Assembly: GCF_018717645.1 (NCBI RefSeq)
Contig: NZ_JAFLHG010000010.1
Location: 62,001-126,000, forward strand
Origin: Microbacterium flavum
GTDB lineage: Bacteria > Actinomycetota > Actinomycetes > Actinomycetales > Microbacteriaceae
Length of the DNA: 64,000 nt
Reading direction: 5' to 3'
Numbering within the stretch: the stretch's first letter is position 1; each line of letters begins with the position of its first letter. A program made the position numbers and the translations under genes. The notes beneath the pieces were generated by a model that searched no databases, was not told where the DNA came from, and saw nothing but the letters and a program-made list of their open reading frames with translations. Shown piece by piece: positions 18,518 through 25,440 of this stretch.

Positions 18518-19375
18518 GTGGTCGCGACACCGATTCGCCCGCGCGTCGACGCTCCGCTCGGGGGCCTCGCGGTGGCCGATGCCACCCGTCACGACCGCCT
18601 CGTCGCGATGCGCGAGGGGCGGCTCGGCTCGGTGCACTCGTGGGAGCTCGTCACCGCCGTCGACGGCCCGGGAACCCGGCTGACGACCTTCCTCAGCGGA
18701 TGTCCGCTGGAGTGCCTGTACTGCCACAACCCCGACACGCTCGCCATGCGCGACGGGCACCCCGTCACGAGCGACGAGCTGTTGGCGCGCATCGCCCGGT
18801 ACGCCGGCGTCTTCCGAGCGACCGGCGGGGGCATCACCCTGTCGGGCGGCGAGGTGCTCATGCAGCCCGCGTTCGCCGCCCGCATCCTGCGCGGCGCGAA
18901 GGAGCTCGGCATCCACACCGCCATCGATACGTCCGGCTTCCTCGGCGCGGCCGCGACCGACGAGATGCTGGCGGACATCGACCTCGTCCTGCTGGATGTG
19001 AAGAGCGGCGACCCCGAGACCTATCGCCGGGTCACCGGGCGCACGCTCGAGCCGACACTCGCGTTCGGGCGCCGGCTCGCCGCGCTCCCCCTCGGCGGGC
19101 ATCGACCGGAGGTCTGGATCCGCTTCGTCCTCGTCCCGGGCCTCACCGATGACCCGGGCAACGTCGAGAAGGTCGCGGCGTACGCGGCATCCCTGAACGA
19201 GATCACACCCGGGACGGTGACCCGCGTCGAGGTGCTGCCGTTCCACCAGATGGGGCGCGACAAGTGGGCGGCACTGGGCCGCGACTACCGGCTCGGCGAC
19301 ACGCAGCCGCCCACGCCCGAACGGACCGAGTCCGTCCGCGCGCGCTTCCGCGCACACGGGCTGCAGACGTACTGA
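18518..19375 (+). CDS. pflA: pyruvate formate-lyase-activating enzyme (radical SAM)
   Basis: A 285-residue radical SAM protein starting at GTG 18518 behind GAGAGGAGA. The [4Fe-4S] motif CxxxCxxC is C62, C66 and C69 (GCPLECLYCHN). GGGITLSGGEVLMQ provides the SAM-contacting GGE motif. It uses SAM to place the radical on G728 of the upstream lyase. The first ~38 residues form an extra N-terminal extension relative to E. coli PflA. It is the last gene of the pfl operon and converges on dxr, 37 bp away. Confidence 0.95.
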   Translation: MVATPIRPRVDAPLGGLAVADATRHDRLVAMREGRLGSVHSWELVTAVDGPGTRLTTFLSGCPLECLYCHNPDTLAMRDGHPVTSDELLARIARYAGVFRATGGGITLSGGEVLMQPAFAARILRGAKELGIHTAIDTSGFLGAAATDEMLADIDLVLLDVKSGDPETYRRVTGRTLEPTLAFGRRLAALPLGGHRPEVWIRFVLVPGLTDDPGNVEKVAAYAASLNEITPGTVTRVEVLPFHQMGRDKWAALGRDYRLGDTQPPTPERTESVRARFRAHGLQTY

Positions 19376-19412
19376 CCGCTCGCCCCGACGGGTCAGCGCG
19401 GGGCCGCGCCTC

Positions 19413-20501
19413 TCAGGCGTTCGCGATGGCCGCGTCCGCGGCCCCGCGCGCCCATCGCTCAGCGCCGGCGAGTGAGGCGCGCGTGAGCTCCGCGGGCGGC
19501 GTGTGGGCGTCGACCACGCGGCGGACGGTGTCCAGGATGCCCAGGAATCCGAGGGCGCCCTCGTGGAAGGCATCCACCGCCTGCTCGTTGGCGGCGTTGA
19601 AGACGGCGGGATAGGTGCCACCCGCTCGCCCCACGTGCTTGGCGAGCTCGACGGCGGGGAAGGCCGCGGCGTCCAGCGGCTCGAAGGTCCACGCCTGCGC
19701 CGTGGTCCAGTCGAGCGGCGCGCCGACGCCGTCCACGCGGTGCGGCCAGTCCAGTCCGAGCGAGATCGGCAGGCGCATGTCGGGCGGGGATGCCTGAGCG
19801 ATCGTCGAGCCGTCGATGAACTCGACCATCGAGTGCACGATCGACTGCGGGTGGACCGTCACCTCGATGCGGTCGTAGTCGACGCCGAACAGCAGGTGCG
19901 CCTCGATCACCTCGAGCCCCTTGTTGACGAGCGTCGCGGAGTTCGTCGTGACGACCCGCCCCATGTCCCACGTCGGGTGGGCGAGCGCTTGGCTCGGGGT
20001 GACCCCCGCCAGATCGGCGCGGGGCCGCCCGCGGAACGGGCCGCCGGACGCCGTCAGAACGAGTCGGCGCACTTCCGACGGCGCCCCCGCGCGCAGCGCC
20101 TGAGCGATCGCGGAGTGCTCGGAGTCCACGGGCACGATCTGCCCGGGTGCCGCGAGTGCCGTGACGAGCCCGCCGCCGACGATCAACGACTCCTTGTTGG
20201 CGAGCGCGAGCGTCCGCCCCGTCTCGAGCGCCGCGAGCGTCGGGCCGAGGCCGACGGAGCCGGTGATGCCGTTGAGCACGACGTCCGCCTCGGTGTCACG
20301 GACGAGCTGTTCGGCGGCATCCGCTCCCAGGGCCGTCGCTGCGGACGGAACGGAGAACTCGCGCGCCTGGGCGGCCAGGCCGTCGCGGTCGGAGCCCGCG
20401 GCGAGGCCCACGACCTCGAAGCGGTCGCGCCGCGTGCGGATGACGTCGAGGGCCTGGGTCCCGATCGAACCGGTGGAGCCGAGGATCAGGACGCGCCGCA
20501 T
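19413..20501 (-). CDS. dxr: 1-deoxy-D-xylulose-5-phosphate reductoisomerase
   Basis: A 362-residue enzyme of normal length. It has the NADPH-binding [12 protein letters not shown] at the N-terminus, the ANKESLI motif, PVDSEHSA (metal and substrate site) and the flexible-loop region HPTWDMGR. It makes 2-C-methyl-D-erythritol 4-phosphate, the committed step of the MEP isoprenoid pathway, in the cytoplasm. The start ATG at 20501 follows TAAGCT by exactly six bases, so the mRNA is probably leaderless and independent of the FKBP gene upstream. Confidence 0.97.
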   Translation of the reverse strand: MRRVLILGSTGSIGTQALDVIRTRRDRFEVVGLAAGSDRDGLAAQAREFSVPSAATALGADAAEQLVRDTEADVVLNGITGSVGLGPTLAALETGRTLALANKESLIVGGGLVTALAAPGQIVPVDSEHSAIAQALRAGAPSEVRRLVLTASGGPFRGRPRADLAGVTPSQALAHPTWDMGRVVTTNSATLVNKGLEVIEAHLLFGVDYDRIEVTVHPQSIVHSMVEFIDGSTIAQASPPDMRLPISLGLDWPHRVDGVGAPLDWTTAQAWTFEPLDAAAFPAVELAKHVGRAGGTYPAVFNAANEQAVDAFHEGALGFLGILDTVRRVVDAHTPPAELTRASLAGAERWARGAADAAIANA

Positions 20502-20507
20502 GGGGTC

Positions 20508-20513
20508 AGCTTA
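20508..20513 (-). promoter_or_regulatory. -10 box (TAAGCT) of dxr
   Basis: Minus-strand TAAGCT six bases before ATG 20501; leaderless arrangement. Confidence 0.55.
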
Positions 20514-20541
20514 TCCGGCGCGTCCCGATCCTCAGGGGCGG

Positions 20542-20573
20542 GGTGGCCCAGGCTTCACGGGCCCGGGGCCACC
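20542..20573 (-). terminator. hairpin terminator after the FKBP gene
   Basis: GGTGGCCC and GGGCCACC arms 16 bases apart, 38-69 bp past the FKBP stop and just upstream of the dxr promoter. It would separate the two same-strand genes. No strong U-tract. Confidence 0.5.
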
Positions 20574-20610
20574 GACCCCGCATCACTGCTTCGGCGTCAC
20601 TGCCCCGGCG

Positions 20611-21621
20611 TCACTGGCCCTGCGACTGAGCCGGCGTCTTCTGCGCGCCGAGGATGTCGACGACGAAGACGAGGGTGTCGCCCTTGAGATCCTTGTCGTT
20701 GATCTCACCTTCGCCGTAGCCGTCCTTCGGCGGGATCACGACGAGAACCTGCGAGCCGACCGTCTGACCCTCGAGCGCCTTCTGGAAGCCTGCGACGACG
20801 CCGGTCGTGGTGAAGTTCGTGGGCACGCCGCCCTTGTCCCACGTCGAGTCGAACGTCTTGCCGTCGGACCAGCGGACTCCGGTGTACTGCACGAGGACGG
20901 TGTCGCCGCTCTGCACGGTGTACCCGTCGCCCTTCTTCAGGGTCTCCAGCGTCGTCTCCGTGGGCGCGTCGCCGCCGGGGAGCGTGATCGTCGGAGCACC
21001 GGAGTCGGCGAGCGCGACGGTCGGCAGGCCGTCGGTCGGCGTCTGCGGCTCGCCCCACGCGGCGGTCGGGACGGTCGAGAGGAGGTCGATGACGTACACC
21101 TGGCCGGCGGCGGACTGCGTCGCCGGGAAGGTGGCGACGACCCGCTCGCCGGGCGCTCCGCACCCGAAGATCTGCCCGAGGGGGCTGTCGGCCGACACCT
21201 GCTGCGGCAGCAGCTCGGCCGGGTTGTACCCGACCTCGCCGAGCTTCTCGCCCGTCTGCGCGTCGTACGCGGTCATGGCGTAGGACACGAAGTCGCCCGC
21301 CTTCAGCGGCGTGCCCGAGCCCTCGGTGATGACGGTCGACTGCAGCGCCGGAACCTCCAGCGGTGCGGTGAACGTGGCGGTGCCGGGGCTGCCGAAGTCA
21401 CCCGAGACGGACACGGCCTTCGAGGCGTCGCCGGAGGCGGCGCGCGCGTCGCAGAGGTCGACGGCGGCGCTCGCGCTTCCGGATGCCGTCGGAGAGGCAT
21501 CCCCACCCGAACCGGCGCAGCCGGCGAGGAGGAGCACCGACACGGCGGCGGCGGACAGGGCGACGATCGGGCGCAGGCGCACGGAGAACCTCACAGAGAT
21601 GGATGTCAGGGGACGCCCCAT
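20611..21621 (-). CDS. FKBP-type peptidyl-prolyl isomerase lipoprotein
   Basis: A 336-residue exported lipoprotein from ATG 21621; a GTG eight codons later (21597) is an equally plausible start. The signal peptide ends in the lipobox LLAGC. Residues about 85-190 resemble a degenerate FKBP-like repeat. Residues about 235-325 are a canonical FKBP domain (VLVQYTGVRWSDGKTFDSTW, then LEGQTVGSQVLVVIPPKDGYG). It is expected to speed proline isomerisation during folding of secreted proteins on the outer face of the membrane. Confidence 0.9.
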   Translation of the reverse strand: MGRPLTSISVRFSVRLRPIVALSAAAVSVLLLAGCAGSGGDASPTASGSASAAVDLCDARAASGDASKAVSVSGDFGSPGTATFTAPLEVPALQSTVITEGSGTPLKAGDFVSYAMTAYDAQTGEKLGEVGYNPAELLPQQVSADSPLGQIFGCGAPGERVVATFPATQSAAGQVYVIDLLSTVPTAAWGEPQTPTDGLPTVALADSGAPTITLPGGDAPTETTLETLKKGDGYTVQSGDTVLVQYTGVRWSDGKTFDSTWDKGGVPTNFTTTGVVAGFQKALEGQTVGSQVLVVIPPKDGYGEGEINDKDLKGDTLVFVVDILGAQKTPAQSQGQ

Positions 21622-21744
21622 CTTGTCGCACAATCTTCTGCTCCGGCTGAGAACGGCGCAGCTGCGCGTCTCCGCGCTGCGCCGTGCGAGAAGCGAGGCC
21701 TCGCCATGCGCGAAGAGGAATGGAATCGGGAGTACCCTCGACGG

Positions 21745-22536
21745 GTGGCAGAAGAGCAGGCGGGCGCACCGGACGCGCATCGACCCCCCGCCGCGCAGAC
21801 CCAGGCCGAACCCGCACCCGTCGGCTTCACCTACTACGTCGGCCGCGGCATCCTGGTGCCCCTCGCGCGCCTCATCTATCGCCCGCGCATCGAGGGACGC
21901 GGGAACATTCCGCGGACCGGCAAGGTGATCTTCGCGAGCAACCACCTCTCGTTCATCGACTCGCTCGTCATCCCGATGTTCTCGCCGCGCCCGGTCTACT
22001 TCCTGGCCAAGTCGTCGTACTTCGACGGCACCGGCGTCAAGGGATGGCTGAGCCGCCACTTCTTCACCGCGATCGGCGCGACGCCCGTCGAGCGCGGCGC
22101 CGGGCAGGCGGCCCTCGATGCGCTCGACCAACAGCGGCGCATCCTTCACTCCGGCCGCGCGATCGCGCTCTACCCGGAGGGCACCCGCTCGCTCGACGGG
22201 CGCCTCTACAAGGGCCGGACGGGCGTCGCGTTCCTTGCGCTTGAAGAGAGTGCGCAGGTCGTCCCCGTCGGCATCATCGGCACCAACGAGGCGATGCCGG
22301 TCGGCGCCAAGTATCCCAAGCGCCATCCGCGCGTGATCGTCCGCTACGGCGAGCCCATCGACCTCTCTCACCTGGGCGCCGCGAACAGCGGCCGGGCCCG
22401 GCGCCTCGCGACCGACGAGATCATGGCGGCGATCCACGCCCTGTCCGGCCAGGAACTCGCCGGCACGTACAACGAATCACCCGCCTCGAACCCCGTCGAG
22501 CGGCTCAAGCAGGTCCTCCCGCACGAGCGCCGCTGA
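21745..22536 (+). CDS. 1-acyl-sn-glycerol-3-phosphate acyltransferase (PlsC family)
   Basis: A 263-residue acyltransferase if started at GTG 21745, which has GGGAG upstream; ATG 21706 in the same frame would add 13 residues. The catalytic NHLSFIDS (HX4D) and the substrate-binding YPEGTRS motifs are present with correct spacing. It transfers an acyl chain to lysophosphatidic acid (or a related acceptor) at the inner face of the membrane in phospholipid synthesis. It is divergent from the FKBP gene. The actual acceptor specificity is not visible. Confidence 0.9.
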   Translation: MAEEQAGAPDAHRPPAAQTQAEPAPVGFTYYVGRGILVPLARLIYRPRIEGRGNIPRTGKVIFASNHLSFIDSLVIPMFSPRPVYFLAKSSYFDGTGVKGWLSRHFFTAIGATPVERGAGQAALDALDQQRRILHSGRAIALYPEGTRSLDGRLYKGRTGVAFLALEESAQVVPVGIIGTNEAMPVGAKYPKRHPRVIVRYGEPIDLSHLGAANSGRARRLATDEIMAAIHALSGQELAGTYNESPASNPVERLKQVLPHERR

Positions 22537-22570
22537 CCGCGGCCACCCTGACCGCGCCGCCCCGGCCGCT

Positions 22571-22650
22571 CCGCCGCCGTGCCGGCCGCGTCGCCGCCGT
22601 GCTCGCCGCGCCGCCGCCGTGCTCGCCGCGCCGCCGCTGTGCTGGCTGTG
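22571..22650. repeat. four imperfect 20-bp tandem repeats in a 313-bp gap
   Basis: The gap 22537-22849 has no gene I can support. It holds four contiguous 20-bp units (22571-22590, -22610, -22630, -22650) close to CCGCCGCCGTGCTCGCCGCG; copies two and three differ at one base and the outer copies are more diverged. The rest of the gap contains an AAAAGGAGG at about 22664-22672 without a good ORF behind it. Confidence 0.7.
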
Positions 22651-22849
22651 TCGCCACGTCCGAAAAGGAGGCTCGATCGCCTCCCGGCAGGTCTTGCCGG
22701 TGGCCGACGGCGGATCGAGCCTGCCGACGGGACAGTCCCCGCGCGGCACACCGGCAACTCCCCGCTCACACAGGCGCGCATACGGCGGACTGTCCACAGA
22801 CCCGGTCTCCACCCGTCTTCGGCCGCATGCCGATCGCGATGCTGTGGAC

Positions 22850-23704
22850 ATGTCCTACCGAGACACGAGGGATGCGCCGCACGTCCTCCGGACGCGCGAC
22901 CTCACCGCCGCAGGCTGGCGACACCGCGACCTGCGCGCCGCGGTCGCGCAGGGCCGGCTCGTCCGCGCGCGACGCGGCGTGTACCTCCCTCCCGACACCG
23001 ACGCCGACTGTCTCGCTGCGGCGGAGCTGCGCGGCCGCCTCGCGTGCGTGTCCGAGCTGCGGCGGCGCGGCGTCTTCGTCCTGGAGCCCGCGGCTCGCCA
23101 CTTCCACGTCGCTCCTGACGCCGCACGGCTGCCGGCGTCCGCCGCTGGCGACCGGGTCCACCGCGAGCGGCTCCTCCGGATGCCGCATCCGCGGTCGATC
23201 AGCGTGGAGGTGCTCGACGCGGTCCGCCAGGCGGTTCGCTGCCAACCGCCGCGCGCCGCGATCGCGACGATCGATTCGGCCCTACACCTGGGCGTCCTCC
23301 CCCATCATGACCTCGCGGAGCTCTTCGAGAGCCTCCCACGCCGCTTCCGCCGACTGCGGCGCCTGCTGGATTCCCGGTCCGAGTCCGGCCCCGAGACCTT
23401 TCTGCGCCTCATCCTGCGCTCGATCGGATGCCGCGTCGAGATCCAGGTCCTCATCGGCGATGTCGGCCGAGTCGACTTCCTCGTGGACGGGTGGCTCATC
23501 ATCGAATGCGACAGCGAGGCGCACCACTCGTCGTGGCTCGAGCAGAAGCGCGATCGCCGGCGCGACCAGCGCTCGGCGGCACTCGGCTACGCCACCTACC
23601 GCCCGATCGCGGAAGACATTCTGTGGCATGCGGATCGGGTACGCGCGGCCATCACCGGGCTGCTCGCCGGCCGCGCGGCGCGGCGGCGTCCGGCCGCGCG
23701 CTGA
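22850..23704 (+). CDS. AbiEi-like N-terminal domain plus DUF559 endonuclease-like protein
   Basis: A 284-residue protein from ATG 22850 (MSYRDTRDAPHVL). Residues about 8-60 form an AbiEi-antitoxin-like winged helix (LTAAGWRHRDLRAAVAQGRLVRARRGVYLPP). Residues about 185-270 form a DUF559-type, Vsr/PD-(D/E)XK-like fold, including VDFLVDGWLIIECDSEAHHSS and the later Lys/Arg-rich helix. Proteins of this build are numerous in Micrococcales and are usually annotated near type IV toxin-antitoxin systems. No cognate AbiEii toxin is adjacent, so the role is unknown; nuclease activity is plausible from the conserved Asp/Glu residues. Confidence 0.75.
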   Translation: MSYRDTRDAPHVLRTRDLTAAGWRHRDLRAAVAQGRLVRARRGVYLPPDTDADCLAAAELRGRLACVSELRRRGVFVLEPAARHFHVAPDAARLPASAAGDRVHRERLLRMPHPRSISVEVLDAVRQAVRCQPPRAAIATIDSALHLGVLPHHDLAELFESLPRRFRRLRRLLDSRSESGPETFLRLILRSIGCRVEIQVLIGDVGRVDFLVDGWLIIECDSEAHHSSWLEQKRDRRRDQRSAALGYATYRPIAEDILWHADRVRAAITGLLAGRAARRRPAAR

Positions 23705-23759
23705 GCCGCGCCCGGATCGGTCGAGTCGAGTCGAGTCGCGCCGCGCGATCCTTGTCGCA

Positions 23760-23823
23760 AAAGCAGGGGGAACCCGAGCTCGCGGGGTCGCCAGGTGCCC
23801 TTGTGAGCGATCCGCCCTGCTTT
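23760..23823. terminator. inverted repeat between convergent DUF559 and OsmC genes
   Basis: AAAGCAGGG (23760-23768) and CCCTGCTTT (23815-23823) flank a 46-base loop in the 173-bp gap between converging genes. The long loop makes a simple intrinsic terminator doubtful, but the A- and T-runs fit. A short run of GAGTC repeats lies at about 23723-23738. Confidence 0.35.
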
Positions 23824-23877
23824 CGGCACAGAAACTCGTCCGAACAGCCCCCGGCGAAGCCGAGCGGCGGCGAGGCC

Positions 23878-24351
23878 TCAGCCGGCGACGCTGACGGTCG
23901 CCTCGTGTCGCACGGGAAAGTTGACCGAGTTCGCGATGAAGCACCAGTCCCGTGCCTGCGCGTGCGCGGCCTCCGCGGCGGAGACCATCGATGCCTCGGC
24001 GACGACGACACGCGGATGCAGGGTCACCTCGCGGAACGCGCCGCCGCCCCTGCCGTCCTCGACCATCACCCCGGTCGCCTCGTCGGCGTACGAGACGACG
24101 ACGACGCCCGCACCCACGCAGGCGTGCAGGTAGGAGAGGAGGTGGCACTCGGAGAGCGCGGCGAGGAGGAGGTCCTCGGGGTTCCATTTCGTGGCGTCGC
24201 CGCGAAATGGCTTGTCGGCGGATGCCGCGAGGGTCTGCTTGCCGTCGATCGCCAGGCTGACCGCGCGATCGTAGTCGCGGTAGCCGCTCGTTCCCGCCCC
24301 TCGGTTGCCGGTCCACTCGCTGCGGACGAGGTAATGGTGCTCACCGATCAT
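23878..24351 (-). CDS. OsmC-family peroxide-detoxifying protein
   Basis: A 157-residue protein from ATG 24351. The core PEDLLLAALSECHLLSYLHAC contains the first peroxidatic-type cysteine, and DWCFIANSVNFP the second, as in OsmC/Ohr thiol peroxidases. It presumably reduces organic hydroperoxides in the cytoplasm. No Shine-Dalgarno is visible. A CAGACT hexamer (24358-24363) lies six bases before the ATG, a weaker version of the leaderless promoter found elsewhere here. It is divergent from the asparaginase gene. Confidence 0.88.
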   Translation of the reverse strand: MIGEHHYLVRSEWTGNRGAGTSGYRDYDRAVSLAIDGKQTLAASADKPFRGDATKWNPEDLLLAALSECHLLSYLHACVGAGVVVVSYADEATGVMVEDGRGGGAFREVTLHPRVVVAEASMVSAAEAAHAQARDWCFIANSVNFPVRHEATVSVAG

Positions 24352-24422
24352 GGGGCAAGTCTGCCAGCCGGCCGGCGGAGGCCCGCAGAGCGGGCCCCGG
24401 AACGTGAAGGCCCGCGCGGCGA

Positions 24423-24428
24423 TAGGCT
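24423..24428 (+). promoter_or_regulatory. -10 box (TAGGCT) of the asparaginase gene
   Basis: TAGGCT exactly six bases before GTG 24435; leaderless arrangement. Confidence 0.6.
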
Positions 24429-24434
24429 GTCTCG

Positions 24435-25424
24435 GTGCCCGAGACCATCTCCGTACCTGCATCCGTCGAGCTCGCCGTCGTGGAGCGCAGCGGATTCGTC
24501 GAATCTCGGCACGCCGGCGCCGCGATCGTGCTCGATCCCGAGGGCGTACCGCTGCTGTCCCTCGGTGACGTCGACACTCCCATCCTGCCGCGCTCGAGCA
24601 TGAAGCCCATGCAGGCGCTCGGATCTCTGACGGCGGGCGCCGTGCTCGAGGGGGAGCGTCTCGCCCTCGCGACCGCGAGCCACTCCGGCACCGACCGCCA
24701 CGTCGCCGTGGTGCGCGACATGCTCGACCAGGGCGGGCTGACCGAGTCCGACCTGGGTTGCCCCGCCGCGTGGCCCGGCGATACCGATACCCGCGATGAG
24801 ATGGTGCGCGAGCTCGCGCAGCCACAGCGCCTCCGCATGAACTGCTCCGGCAAGCACGCCGCGATGCTCCTCGCATGCCGGGCCAGCGGCTGGGATACCG
24901 AGAGCTACCTCGACACCGCGCACCCCCTGCAGCTGCACATCCGCGAGGTGATCGAGCGCCTCACCGGAGCGAAGATCACGGTCACCGCGATCGACGGATG
25001 CGGGGCGCCGGTGCATGCGATGAGCCTGTCGGCCCTCGCCCGCGCCACCCACCGTATCGGCACCTCGTCCGAGCGGTCTCCCTTCGCCCTGCACCGCACC
25101 GCGGGTGCCCTCGTGCGCGCTGTCCGCGAGAACCCCTGGGCGATCGATGGACCCGGGCGGCCTGACACGATCGTCATCGAGCGACTGGGCGTGTTCGCGA
25201 AGGGCGGCGCCGAGGGCATCATGATCATGGTGGCGCCGAACGGCACGACTGTAGCCCTCAAGGTCCTGGACGGGTCGGGCCGAGCGGCGAGCGCCGTCGC
25301 GATCTCCCTGCTCGAGCGGGTCGGCGCCCTCGCGGCCGGCGACGTCGCGGGGACCCTGGCGCAGCTGCCGCTCACCGTCTCCGGCGGCGGACGCGATGTC
25401 GGCGTCATCCGCGCGACCGTCTGA
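24435..25424 (+). CDS. asparaginase II family protein
   Basis: A 329-residue protein matching the actinobacterial asparaginase family (PF06089 type), distinct from E. coli AnsA/AnsB. Conserved stretches include RSSMKPMQALGSL (with the catalytic-type Ser/Lys region), MNCSGKHAAML and IDGCGAPVHAMSLSALA. The predicted reaction is hydrolysis of L-asparagine to aspartate and ammonia; members have mostly been assigned by homology. The start is GTG 24435, directly behind a -10 box. It converges on the FtsK-like gene, 16 bp apart. Confidence 0.9.
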   Translation: MPETISVPASVELAVVERSGFVESRHAGAAIVLDPEGVPLLSLGDVDTPILPRSSMKPMQALGSLTAGAVLEGERLALATASHSGTDRHVAVVRDMLDQGGLTESDLGCPAAWPGDTDTRDEMVRELAQPQRLRMNCSGKHAAMLLACRASGWDTESYLDTAHPLQLHIREVIERLTGAKITVTAIDGCGAPVHAMSLSALARATHRIGTSSERSPFALHRTAGALVRAVRENPWAIDGPGRPDTIVIERLGVFAKGGAEGIMIMVAPNGTTVALKVLDGSGRAASAVAISLLERVGALAAGDVAGTLAQLPLTVSGGGRDVGVIRATV

Positions 25425-25440
25425 ACCCGGGCTCGCACCC

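Noticed and set aside
14947..18585. A 1,212-codon open frame on the minus strand
   Set aside because: It runs opposite the YcnI and pflB genes. Its translation is Arg/Glu/Asp/Val-rich with no family motif, as expected for antisense of GC-rich codons.
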